From NCBI GenBank assembly GCA_934565425.1, contig CAKTHW010000011.1:1-30567 (forward strand): 30,567 bases of DNA. Reading direction: 5' to 3'. The position numbers and the translations under genes are program-made. Of this stretch, positions 6,962-14,854 are shown in pieces (positions within the stretch are counted from its first letter, which is position 1; the number at the start of each line of letters is the position of its first letter). The DNA comes from an uncultured Oscillospiraceae bacterium. Lineage in GTDB: Bacteria; Bacillota; Clostridia; Oscillospirales; Oscillospiraceae. A model generated the notes under the pieces. The model made no database searches. It was not told the origin of the DNA and worked only from the letters and a program-made list of their open reading frames with translations.

Positions 6962-8107
6962 TTATCCGTCCTTCCTCCAAACCATTTTATTCACGATGCC
7001 CGTGCAGCTCTGGATGATCCTTGCAACCTTCATGGACACATTTTCAGCGGTATAATCCGCCACCGGCGTGCCGAAGCAGCCCTCCCGCTGCATCCCGACG
7101 GCCATTTCCACCGCCTGCAGGAGAGAATCCGCGTCGATTCCCGCCAGCACGAAGCATCCGGCGTCCAGCGCCTCGGGGCGCTCGGTGGAGGTTCGGATGC
7201 TGATCGCCGGGAAGGGTTTTCCCACGGAGAGGAAAAAGCTGGCCTCCTCCGGCAGGGTCCCGCTGTCGGAAACCACCGCGAAGGCGTTCATCTGGAGACA
7301 GTTATAATCGTGAAAGCCCAGGGGCTCGTGGGCAATTACGCGGGAGTCTAATTGAAATCCCGTCGCCTCCAGCCGCTTCCGGCTCCTCGGATGGCAGGAG
7401 TAGAGAATGGGCATATCATATTTCGCTGCCATGGCGTTGATTGCCGTGAACAACTGAAAAAAGTTCCGGTCTGAATCAATGTTCTCCTCACGGTGTGCGG
7501 AGAGCAGAATATACTGCTTCTTCGTCAGTCCCAGCCGCTGATGGATGCTGCTTGCCTCGATCTTGTCCAGATTGGCGTGCAGCACCTCGGCCATGGGGCT
7601 GCCGGTTACAAAGGTGCGCTCCTTCGGCAGGCCGCACTCCATCAGATACCGGCGTGCGTGCTCGGAATAGCAGAGATTGACATCGCTGATGATGTCTACG
7701 ATGCGGCGGTTCGTCTCCTCTGGCAGGCACTCATCCTTGCAGCGATTCCCGGCTTCCATATGAAAAATCGGAATGTGCAGCCGCTTGGCGCCGATCACGG
7801 AGAGGCAGGAGTTGGTATCGCCCAGCACCAGCACGGCATCGGGCTTTTCCTGCGCCATCAGCTTGTAGGAGCGTTCCACGATATTCCCGATGGCAGCTCC
7901 CAGGTCATCGCCTGCGGCATCCAGATAAAAGTCCGGCGCACGGAGGCCGAGATCGTCGAAAAACACCTGATTGAGGGTGTAGTCATAGTTCTGGCCGGTG
8001 TGGACCAGGATCTGCTCAAAGTACCGGTCGCAGCACTTTATGGTGGCGGACAGCCGGATGATCTCCGGTCGCGTGCCGATGATCGTCATCAGCTTCAGTT
8101 TTCCCAT
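6962..8107 (-). CDS. capG: UDP-GlcNAc 2-epimerase family enzyme, CapG-type (final step to UDP-L-FucNAc)
   Basis: 381 residues, typical of the non-hydrolysing UDP-sugar 2-epimerases. Motifs include GTRPEIIR (11-18), GDTNS with D97 (96-100), HMEAGNRC (116-123, E118), PEETNRR (129-135) and AHREEN with H205 (204-209). These correspond to the catalytic acids and histidine known from WecB. The gene follows capE and capF directly, so the substrate is predicted to be UDP-2-acetamido-2,6-dideoxy-L-talose, giving UDP-N-acetyl-L-fucosamine. Its ribosome site GAGGAGGT is inside the end of capF, two bases apart. A plain UDP-GlcNAc/ManNAc role is the alternative, but the gene order argues for CapG. Confidence 0.88.
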   Translation of the reverse strand: MGKLKLMTIIGTRPEIIRLSATIKCCDRYFEQILVHTGQNYDYTLNQVFFDDLGLRAPDFYLDAAGDDLGAAIGNIVERSYKLMAQEKPDAVLVLGDTNSCLSVIGAKRLHIPIFHMEAGNRCKDECLPEETNRRIVDIISDVNLCYSEHARRYLMECGLPKERTFVTGSPMAEVLHANLDKIEASSIHQRLGLTKKQYILLSAHREENIDSDRNFFQLFTAINAMAAKYDMPILYSCHPRSRKRLEATGFQLDSRVIAHEPLGFHDYNCLQMNAFAVVSDSGTLPEEASFFLSVGKPFPAISIRTSTERPEALDAGCFVLAGIDADSLLQAVEMAVGMQREGCFGTPVADYTAENVSMKVARIIQSCTGIVNKMVWRKDG

Positions 8108-8109
8108 GG

Positions 8110-9276
8110 TCAGACCTCCTCAAAGTAGGTATCCGGGTGGTTAGAGTCAAACGGCTCATTGGCCCACATGACGGTCACCAGATTTTCCGTTTCACTGAGA
8201 TTGATGATGTTGTGGGTATAGCCCGGCAGCATATGGACGGCTTCGATTTTTTCTCCGGACACCTCGAACTCCACCAGCTCACCGGTATTCAGATTCCGCT
8301 CCCGGATCAGCCCGTGTCCGGCCACCACCATGAAAAATTCCCACTTGCTGTTGTGCCAGTGCTGCCCCTTGGTAATGCCGGGCTTTGAGATGTTCACGGA
8401 AACCTGGCCGCAGCTCTCCGTTTTCAGCAGCTCCGTGAAGCTGCCGCGCGGGTCCACATTCATCTTCAGCGGAAACGCAGTCTTTTCTGGCGGCAGATAG
8501 GAAAGATAAGTGCTATAGAGCTTTTTGGCAAAGCTGCCCGCCGGGATTTCCGGCAGCAGCAGGGTCTGCGGTTGGTGGTGAAAGGACTGGAGCAGACGGA
8601 CGATCTCGCCGAGGGTTTCGTGGTGACTGACCGGGACGCTGCAATACGCCCCCTCCGTCCGGCGGGGATGGCCCTCCACGGCGTTCAGAATCTCTTCCAC
8701 CAGGTCGTCAATGTAAACCAGCTCCAATTCCACCGCCGGGTCAGAAACGGTGATGGGCAGGTCACGGGCGATGTTGTGGCAGAAAGTGGCCACGGCGGAA
8801 TTGTAGTTGGGACGACACCATTTGCCGAACAGGTTCGGCAGGCGATAGATCATCCCGGCTGCGCCGGTTTCTTCGCTGTAAGCGAGGAGCAGCTCCTCCG
8901 CCGCTTTTTTGGACTGCCCATAGGGACTTTCGGCATATCGTCCGGTCAGGCCGGCCTGAATAGAGGAGGACAGCAGCACCGGGCAGCAGTTACCGCTTTT
9001 CCGAAGCAGTTCCAACAGAGCACGGGTGAAGTCTGTGTTTTCGGCTGCAAATTCTTCCGGGTCTTTGGGCCGGTTCACACCTGCCAGATGGACCACGAAA
9101 TCCGCTTTTTGGCAGTAGTCCGCCAAGGCTTCTTCCGAAGTATCCCGCGTACATAAAAGAATCTCATCAACTTGCAGCGCAGGTCGGGTTCTATCTCTGC
9201 GGTCCTTGATTGTGAAAAGACGCTGGGTCAGATTTTTTCCCACAAATCCGTTTGCGCCGGTGATCAGTACGTTCAT
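8110..9276 (-). CDS. capF: Bifunctional CapF: UDP-sugar epimerase/reductase with C-terminal cupin
   Basis: 388 residues, slightly above the ~370 of Staphylococcus CapF. The N-terminal Rossmann domain starts ITGANGFVG (5-13) and belongs to the short-chain dehydrogenase family. The C-terminal ~110 residues form a cupin with QHWHNSKWEF (305-314) and PGYTHNI, providing metal-binding histidines. In CapF the cupin does the C3 epimerisation and the Rossmann domain the NADPH-dependent C4 reduction in L-FucNAc synthesis. The ATG overlaps the capE stop by one base (TGATG), with GGAGGG upstream. The capE-F-G order equals that of the S. aureus serotype 5/8 locus. Base composition looks slightly more A+T-rich than neighbouring genes by eye; this was not measured. 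Confidence 0.92.
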   Translation of the reverse strand: MNVLITGANGFVGKNLTQRLFTIKDRRDRTRPALQVDEILLCTRDTSEEALADYCQKADFVVHLAGVNRPKDPEEFAAENTDFTRALLELLRKSGNCCPVLLSSSIQAGLTGRYAESPYGQSKKAAEELLLAYSEETGAAGMIYRLPNLFGKWCRPNYNSAVATFCHNIARDLPITVSDPAVELELVYIDDLVEEILNAVEGHPRRTEGAYCSVPVSHHETLGEIVRLLQSFHHQPQTLLLPEIPAGSFAKKLYSTYLSYLPPEKTAFPLKMNVDPRGSFTELLKTESCGQVSVNISKPGITKGQHWHNSKWEFFMVVAGHGLIRERNLNTGELVEFEVSGEKIEAVHMLPGYTHNIINLSETENLVTVMWANEPFDSNHPDTYFEEV

Positions 9277-10304
9277 CAGCAGGTCCCTCCGAACAGCCTC
9301 AGCTTCCGCAGAAGCCGTTTCATTCCCTCCACATCCAGACGCTGGGTGTTGTGGGAGGTGTACTGCTCGATCCTGCCAAATTCTGGATTTCCCTTGCTGA
9401 AATAGTTGTCGTAGTTCAGATCCCGGTTATCCGCCGGAACACGAAAAAAGCCCGGCAGGTCCTCCGCCCGCAGCATCTCCTCCGCGGTGACCAGCACCTC
9501 ATAGAGCTTCTCGCCGTGGCGGGTGCCGATGGTGGTCACGCCGGAATCCGCGTCTTTCAGCTCCAGCACCGCCTGGGCCAGTGTCTCAATGGTGGCGGCC
9601 GGAGCCTTCTGCACGAACAGGTCCCCCTGTTCGCCATGCTCGAAGGCATACAGGACCAGGTCCACTGCGTCCTCCAGGGTCATCATGAACCGGGTCATGT
9701 CGGGATTGGTGACGGTCAGGGGCTTGCCCTCGTCGATCTGCTGGCAGAACAGCGGAATGACGGAGCCCCGGGAGGCCATGACGTTGCCGTACCGGGTCAG
9801 GCACAGCACCGGGTCCCCCGGCAGCATCTGCCGGGAGCGGGCGATGACGTTTTTCTCCATAACGGCCTTGGTCATGCCCATGGCGTTGATGGGATAGGCC
9901 GCCTTGTCCGTGGACAGGAACACGGCTTTTTTCACGCCGTTTTCCACGCAGGCGCTTATCACGTTGTCGGAGCCGATGATATTGGTTTTCACCGCCTCCA
10001 TGGGATAGAACTCGCAGGAGGGCACCTGCTTCAGGGCGGCGGCGTGGAACACATAGTCCACCCCCCGGAAGGCCGGGGCGATGGAGCGGTAGTCCCGCAC
10101 GTCGCCGATGTAGAATTTGATCTTCCCGGCGTGCTGCGGCCAGCGCTCCTGATAGGTGTGGCGCATATCGTCCTGCTTCTTCTCGTCCCGGGAGAGAATG
10201 CGGATCTCCGCAATGTCGGTGGTCAGGAAGCGGCGCAGCACGGCGTTGCCAAAGGAGCCTGTCCCGCCGGTGATGAGGAGGATCCTGTCTTTGAACGATA
10301 TCAT
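9276..10304 (-). CDS. capE: CapE: UDP-GlcNAc 4,6-dehydratase/5-epimerase
   Basis: 342 residues, the same length as I recall for Staphylococcus CapE. The NAD-binding loop is GGTGSFG (13-19). The active-site segment is STDKA (131-135) followed by MGMTK (142-146), where methionine stands in place of the usual SDR tyrosine, as in the CapE/FlaA1 (inverting) family. It commits UDP-GlcNAc to UDP-2-acetamido-2,6-dideoxy-L-arabino-hexulose, the first step of L-FucNAc synthesis. The ribosome site AAGGAG is in the last codons of the flippase gene. It overlaps capF by one base. Confidence 0.92.
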   Translation of the reverse strand: MISFKDRILLITGGTGSFGNAVLRRFLTTDIAEIRILSRDEKKQDDMRHTYQERWPQHAGKIKFYIGDVRDYRSIAPAFRGVDYVFHAAALKQVPSCEFYPMEAVKTNIIGSDNVISACVENGVKKAVFLSTDKAAYPINAMGMTKAVMEKNVIARSRQMLPGDPVLCLTRYGNVMASRGSVIPLFCQQIDEGKPLTVTNPDMTRFMMTLEDAVDLVLYAFEHGEQGDLFVQKAPAATIETLAQAVLELKDADSGVTTIGTRHGEKLYEVLVTAEEMLRAEDLPGFFRVPADNRDLNYDNYFSKGNPEFGRIEQYTSHNTQRLDVEGMKRLLRKLRLFGGTC

Positions 10305-10310
10305 CTGATC

Positions 10311-11621
10311 TTACTCCTTTGTATGATTACTCTGTTTTTCAGGCAGTACGCCGCGCAGAAGCGCAGCATCCAGCATCAGCTTCACATTGGGACGCAGAGG
10401 CCGGAACAGCGCCGGAAGCAGCGTGGTGGTGGCCACCTGCGTGATCAGCGATGCGGCGGCTGCGCCGGACGCCCCCCATATCGGGATCAGCAGCAGATTC
10501 AGCGCAACATTGCACGCCGCCGCGCCGACATACAGGTACTTCAGGTATCTCTGCTGGTTTTCGCACACGATCCAGGCGTTTCGCGCAACGCCAAGATAGG
10601 AAAAAGCCGTGTACCAGGTCACGATGCGCAGCGGCTGAACCGCCGGCAGATAGGCCTCCCCATAGATCAGCAGAATGAACGGCCTTGCCGCCAGGCAGAT
10701 GCACACCGACACAGCCAGGGCCGTATAAAGAACGAGGGCGTACAGCTGGCGGTTTTTCCGCTGATACAGCAGGCGGTCCTCCCGATAGCACCGCACGATC
10801 TCCGGGTAAAGGGAGTCGATCATGGCGGCGAGAACAAACGCCCACGAGCCGCTGATGGTAACGGCCAGCGAATAATGGCCCACCGCCTCGGCTCCCAGCA
10901 TCTGCTTGAGCATCAGCCTGTCCGTGCTGGCATAGATGGAGATCATCAGACCGGCCAGAATGAAGCTGCCGCTGCTGGCAAGAAGCTCCCTGGCCTTGGA
11001 CAGGGAACAGCTGAACCTGGTGCCGCCGTTTCTGAAATAGGCCGCCAGAAGAAACACCGCCAGCACAATATGGTCCAGGGAGGCGGCCACGGCAAACCAC
11101 AGCACGCTTTTCCCCAGCATCAGCAGGATGATCTTATAGACGGACACGACAACATAGGCCGCCAGGGCCGCAATGGACGCGTATTTCGACTGAAGCCGCG
11201 CCTGGAACCAGTAATTCAGCGTGTCAAACACCTGAAAAACAAGGCTGATGCTGTAAAGCGCCGTCACCGCCACCGTCAGCCCCTCGCCCTTGTCGACAAC
11301 GCTGACGATCCCGATGATGGCCAGCGCCGACAGAAAGCTGGACGCGGCCCGCAGCAACAGGGTGGTCCCGATGGTCTCGCCCTCCTGCTCCGGATGGTCC
11401 GCAAAGTTCTTCACGATCACGCTGTTGATGCCCAGAGTGCAGAGCGAGGCGAAGAACGAGGCGTATGCGGCGGCGTAATTGATCAGGCCGTAGCGATTGG
11501 GGCCCAGATAGCGCGCCGCGAAAATGCCCACCACAAAGGCCAGGACCATGTTGGCGAGCTTTCCGAAAATAAGCCACCCCGCGTTTTTAACGACCCGGTT
11601 CTTGATCAGTTTCTGCAGCAC
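10311..11621 (-). CDS. Wzx-type polysaccharide flippase (MOP/MATE superfamily)
   Basis: 436 residues starting at GTG 11621, ten bases after AAGGAG. The N-terminus RVVKNAGWLIFGKLANM and ARYLGPNRYG are typical of RfbX/Wzx and PST flippases. About 12-14 hydrophobic segments follow to the C-terminus. It would move lipid-linked repeat units from the cytoplasmic to the outer face of the membrane. The start lies inside the remnant acetyltransferase frame (35 bases overlap), implying translational coupling. No ATG is available in this frame near the start. Flippase identity is confident; substrate specificity cannot be read from sequence. Confidence 0.9.
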   Translation of the reverse strand: MLQKLIKNRVVKNAGWLIFGKLANMVLAFVVGIFAARYLGPNRYGLINYAAAYASFFASLCTLGINSVIVKNFADHPEQEGETIGTTLLLRAASSFLSALAIIGIVSVVDKGEGLTVAVTALYSISLVFQVFDTLNYWFQARLQSKYASIAALAAYVVVSVYKIILLMLGKSVLWFAVAASLDHIVLAVFLLAAYFRNGGTRFSCSLSKARELLASSGSFILAGLMISIYASTDRLMLKQMLGAEAVGHYSLAVTISGSWAFVLAAMIDSLYPEIVRCYREDRLLYQRKNRQLYALVLYTALAVSVCICLAARPFILLIYGEAYLPAVQPLRIVTWYTAFSYLGVARNAWIVCENQQRYLKYLYVGAAACNVALNLLLIPIWGASGAAAASLITQVATTTLLPALFRPLRPNVKLMLDAALLRGVLPEKQSNHTKE

Positions 11622-11736
11622 GGTCTCCGAACTCCTTCATAACCCTGGCCGGCACACCGGCCACCAATGTATCCGCCGGCACGTCGCCGATCCAGACGCC
11701 GCTGCCCACCGTGATGGAAATGGTTTTCAGCTTCAT
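11587..11736 (-). pseudogene. Remnant of a hexapeptide-repeat acetyltransferase (internally deleted)
   Basis: A 49-codon frame, ATG 11736 to TAA 11587. It reads ITVGSGVWIG then directly DVPADTLVAGVPARV and MKEF. In sugar O-acetyltransferases of the maltose acetyltransferase/left-handed beta-helix type these two blocks are separated by about 20-25 residues (…ILPGVTIG…GAGSVVTK…), and the family needs some 180 residues. Here the block between and all upstream coils are missing, so this looks like the fused scar of an in-frame deletion. AAGGAG lies 11 bases upstream of the ATG. The frame may survive only because it couples translation into the flippase gene that starts inside it. Confidence 0.7.
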
Positions 11737-11763
11737 GTGCCATGTCACTCCTTCCGGATGCGC

Positions 11764-12390
11764 TCACGGGCGCTCCTGGGTCACATCCGGCATCTCCGGG
11801 ATCACCGCGTCATCGACGCCCTCGCTTTCCGTGGTGAACAGCGGCTCCTCCGCCAGTCTGTCCAGCAGATACTGCACATCCTCCTGCATTGCGAAGGCGT
11901 TTTTCTGCTGCTCCTTCGTCCATGAGAAGTGATCCGACGGAGTCGGCATCTCCAGATTCACGCTTGTCGCTATGCCGTTGCTGACGATGGCGCCCACCCG
12001 GGTCGAATATGTACTGCGGAAGCCGAACAGAACGGCGAAAAGCTCCGTGGTGTCGTCTCCGCAGGGCACAAAGAAGAAAACCTCATATCCGTAGCCCAGG
12101 TCCACGCCCCGCGTGCTGATCTGATCGCGCCATTTCCCGGGGAAATACAGCGTGCAGAAGGGCGTTTCCACCTGGATATCCCCGTCCGCCGACAGAGACT
12201 CGTCCGGCTCCCGGGGATCCTCCGTCTCCGCGGCTGATGGCCCGGCAGAGGGCTGTTCCCCCTGCTCCGGCGCTTTCCGCACCAGTATCGCGGTGCAGAC
12301 GACTGCGGCGATGATCACCCCGGTCAGGAGGATCAGCCATCCTGCCGCCGGCCGGCGGGACCGGTTCTCCGCTTCTCTTTTATGCTTCAT
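11764..12390 (-). CDS. Single-pass membrane protein of unknown function
   Basis: 208 residues. A basic cytoplasmic tail (MKHKREAENRSRR) is followed by one membrane helix at about 17-37, then an acidic low-complexity linker rich in E, P, S and D (40-70), and an extracytoplasmic domain of ~135 residues with alternating strands (TPFCTLYFPGKW, YEVFFFVPCG, ELFAVLFGF). I do not recognise the domain. The start has AGGAGG located in the end of the upstream gene, three bases away, so the two are probably translated together. Placement inside the capsule operon suggests an envelope accessory role in assembly; this is inference. It is not a lipoprotein, as no lipobox cysteine follows the helix. Confidence 0.75.
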   Translation of the reverse strand: MKHKREAENRSRRPAAGWLILLTGVIIAAVVCTAILVRKAPEQGEQPSAGPSAAETEDPREPDESLSADGDIQVETPFCTLYFPGKWRDQISTRGVDLGYGYEVFFFVPCGDDTTELFAVLFGFRSTYSTRVGAIVSNGIATSVNLEMPTPSDHFSWTKEQQKNAFAMQEDVQYLLDRLAEEPLFTTESEGVDDAVIPEMPDVTQERP

Positions 12391-12393
12391 CGT

Positions 12394-13650
12394 TCATCCT
12401 CCTGTTTTTTTTGCGGAAACCGCTTTTGTCAGATAAGTCTGCCCCCAGCGGCCGCCGATCTCCCCGGCAAGGGAATCGGCGTCCCACTGGTCGGCGCGCA
12501 GAAGAAAACGGTCGTTGTCCTTCTGCGTGGCCGCAACGGCCCGGTTCAGCGCCCGCAGGCGCAGAAGCAGCGCCGCGATCTGAAGTCCGTTGAGATACGG
12601 CCGGAGCTGCTTTTTCAGCCGTGCCGGGCGGATATGCGCCATGGCCTCCGCCATATCCCAGTCCATGTGCGGACGGCGTATCCGGCCATGGGCATCCACC
12701 AGCGGCGCACAGCCGGACAGGCCCGCGCCAACGCCGGGAGACGGGAAAAACGCGCGGTCCTCGTCGTTGTCAAAAGCGCAGACGGAGTACCTGCCGCCGT
12801 CGCACAGGACGTTATAGTTGTTGGGCCCGTGGTCCCTCTGCCCGCAGACGGCGTCCAGCATATTCAGGCACGTCAGCTCCCTTTGCAGGGACGCGTCGGG
12901 CGTCGGGTCCGCATCCAGCATCCGCACGCCGGGGGCGCAGGGACTTGCCAGCCCCAGCAGACAGCGGTCCTGATCTATGTGCAGGCGGCACCAGGTGTAC
13001 GGTGTGATCATATGCCCAAGCCCTAGCTCCCGGGCGACGATCCGGGAGGAAACGGACCGGACCGCGGAAAAAAACGAGTGGTTCCCGCCGCGGACGATCC
13101 GGCTCAGCCGCAGATTCCGGGCCGCCGTGCGCATATTCCAGAGGAAGTATACGGCAACGTCCCGGCACTCCTCCGGCAGATCAGGCATTCCGAAGGCGCT
13201 GAAAAATCCGGCGTCCCAGGTCGTCCGGGTCCAGATGGAAAAGTCCAGCCGCCGGGCGGTCCGGTCCGCATTCCGCAGAACGGCGGAATATCCCCCGCAG
13301 GCCCGCCTGCGGGCAAGATAAGCCCGGAAGGCCGCGATCTCCTCCTGCGTAAACCGGATGCGGATGGGGATCTCCTGGGCAAATCGCTCCCGGTCGACGT
13401 GCAGGCGGTCCAAGGAGTCGAAGAAAGCCTCCACGGCCTCGTTCCAATAGGCCTCCCCGGTCAGAAGCCGGGGGCATTCCCTGAAAAACCACAGCGTCCC
13501 ATCGTGGCGGAAGGAGAGGATCGAATGGGTGGACAGGGAGAAAAACGACAGCTCCTCCCGTTTTATCCGTATATCACGCACGGGAAGCCGATCCTCCCGA
13601 ATCCGTTTGCGGGTAAGCTGATAGAGCAGCTCCCGGCCCGGCAGAAACAA
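12394..13650 (-). CDS. Putative kinase-fold protein (HipA/Fam20-like motifs) in capsule operon
   Basis: 418 residues starting at TTG 13650, preceded by AAGGGG; no in-frame ATG nearby. I do not recognise a named family. However, residues 187-225 hold RGGNHSFFSAVRSV and a helix reading VARELGLG, then a strand, which is compatible with a nucleotide-binding lobe. LDAVCGQRDHGPNNYNVL (265-282) resembles the catalytic loop of HipA/Fam20-type kinases (D..., then N at 277-278 and 280), and CAFDNDEDR (291-299) resembles their metal-binding Asp motif. No membrane segment or signal peptide is evident, so it is probably cytoplasmic. It is coupled to the downstream membrane protein. It could phosphorylate a sugar or protein, or be inactive. 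The kinase assignment is a hypothesis. Confidence 0.5.
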   Translation of the reverse strand: MFLPGRELLYQLTRKRIREDRLPVRDIRIKREELSFFSLSTHSILSFRHDGTLWFFRECPRLLTGEAYWNEAVEAFFDSLDRLHVDRERFAQEIPIRIRFTQEEIAAFRAYLARRRACGGYSAVLRNADRTARRLDFSIWTRTTWDAGFFSAFGMPDLPEECRDVAVYFLWNMRTAARNLRLSRIVRGGNHSFFSAVRSVSSRIVARELGLGHMITPYTWCRLHIDQDRCLLGLASPCAPGVRMLDADPTPDASLQRELTCLNMLDAVCGQRDHGPNNYNVLCDGGRYSVCAFDNDEDRAFFPSPGVGAGLSGCAPLVDAHGRIRRPHMDWDMAEAMAHIRPARLKKQLRPYLNGLQIAALLLRLRALNRAVAATQKDNDRFLLRADQWDADSLAGEIGGRWGQTYLTKAVSAKKTGG

Positions 13651-13705
13651 TGGTCATGTCCCCTTTCTTATCCCGGCGGCATATGCCGGGCCCGCTGCAG
13701 CCCGC

Positions 13706-14854
13706 TCATCCCCTGAACCAGTCATTGCGCACAAGCGGCGCCCGGCTGCAGGGGCCGTCCTCATACAGGTCGCAGCTTCCGTGTTCCCGTATCCGCTCTG
13801 CGGCCGCTATAAGGCGGCGTGCGGCATTTTCGGCATTCCATGACCGGACGATGGTCTCATAGGCGGCCGTACCCAGCGCCCTCTGCCGCTCCGGCCGCTC
13901 CAGCAGGTCCCGGACGCAGGCGTAAAGCCCGTCCGTGTCGCCGCTGCGGCAGATCAGTCCGTTTTCCCCGTGCCGGATCAGAAAGGGGACCGAACCCGCC
14001 GCGTGGCTGGCCACCACGGCGCAGCCGCTGTTCATGGCCTCGTTGACCACGGCGCCCCAGCCCTCGTGCCGGTCGCTGGTAAACAGAAAGATGCCGGACG
14101 CCTCCATATGGGCGCGGACCTCTCCGGCGCTCATGGTTCCCAGGAAGCGCACGCAGTCCGTCAGGCCCCAGGTCTGCGTCAGCTGCCGCAGGCGCTCCTC
14201 CTCCGGGCCGGTTCCGATCAGGTCAAGGGCAAACGGGATCCCGTTCTCCCTCAGCCGTCTGGCGGTTATCAGCGCGGCCTCCGGGTGCTTCCAGTCCAGA
14301 AAGCGCCCGCACCACAGAAGCCGGTTGGTCTCTTTTTCCCCGGCCAGCCGGGAAATATCGTGGGTCCGCGTCTGCGGAAAGTAGCCCCATTGATAGGCCC
14401 TTCCCCAGAACGCCCCATGCATGGCATAGTCCCCATAGGCAAAGGCGCTGGCCGCCAGCAGGTGCAGGGACCGGTATTTTCCATACCGCTGCCGGAAGCG
14501 GTAAAGCCTCGGCAGCCATTTCAGCGGCTGATACCGGTCCTTATAGATCCGCTCCGCATACAGGAATACGAGCTTGCGGGCCTGCAACCGCCGGGTCACA
14601 AGGGAAAGCGGCGCGCTGCCCAGGATCACCACATCCGCGGAGAGCAGCGCCTCCGCGGCATCCTCCCGGCTCCACTGTCCGCACCCGCGGACAAACGGCA
14701 CGCCGGTCTGGGCCTGCCAGCCCATGCTCTGGCGCTCCCGGGAAAAGGCCTCGGTTTCCAGAAACAGGAACTGTCCGTCGGTCAGTTCGTACAGCGCCCG
14801 GCACAGGGGGGCCTGGTGATGGGTGTAATAATTGGAAATAAAAATGATCTTCAT
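13706..14854 (-). CDS. Glycosyltransferase family 4 (GT-B fold)
   Basis: 382 residues from ATG 14854, whose ATGA overlaps the stop of the upstream glycosyltransferase. The chain begins MKIIFISNYYTHHQAPL. The C-terminal Rossmann half has LWCGRFLDWKHPEAAL, DLIGTGPEE, then EGWGAVVNEAM, a perfect E-x7-E motif that binds the nucleotide-sugar donor in GT4 enzymes. It acts on the cytoplasmic membrane face, adding one sugar to the lipid-linked repeat unit. An upstream in-frame start at 14917 exists but lies inside the previous gene. Donor and acceptor are unknown; L-FucNAc and L-Rha are candidates from the locus. Confidence 0.85.
   Translation of the reverse strand: MKIIFISNYYTHHQAPLCRALYELTDGQFLFLETEAFSRERQSMGWQAQTGVPFVRGCGQWSREDAAEALLSADVVILGSAPLSLVTRRLQARKLVFLYAERIYKDRYQPLKWLPRLYRFRQRYGKYRSLHLLAASAFAYGDYAMHGAFWGRAYQWGYFPQTRTHDISRLAGEKETNRLLWCGRFLDWKHPEAALITARRLRENGIPFALDLIGTGPEEERLRQLTQTWGLTDCVRFLGTMSAGEVRAHMEASGIFLFTSDRHEGWGAVVNEAMNSGCAVVASHAAGSVPFLIRHGENGLICRSGDTDGLYACVRDLLERPERQRALGTAAYETIVRSWNAENAARRLIAAAERIREHGSCDLYEDGPCSRAPLVRNDWFRG

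Noticed and set aside
9351..11642. 763-codon plus-strand frame across capE and the flippase
   Set aside because: It runs antisense through two well-supported genes and has no recognisable domain.
13672..13690. Short hairpin between the kinase-like gene and the glycosyltransferase
   Set aside because: Six-base arms and no T-run; likely chance in G+C-rich DNA.
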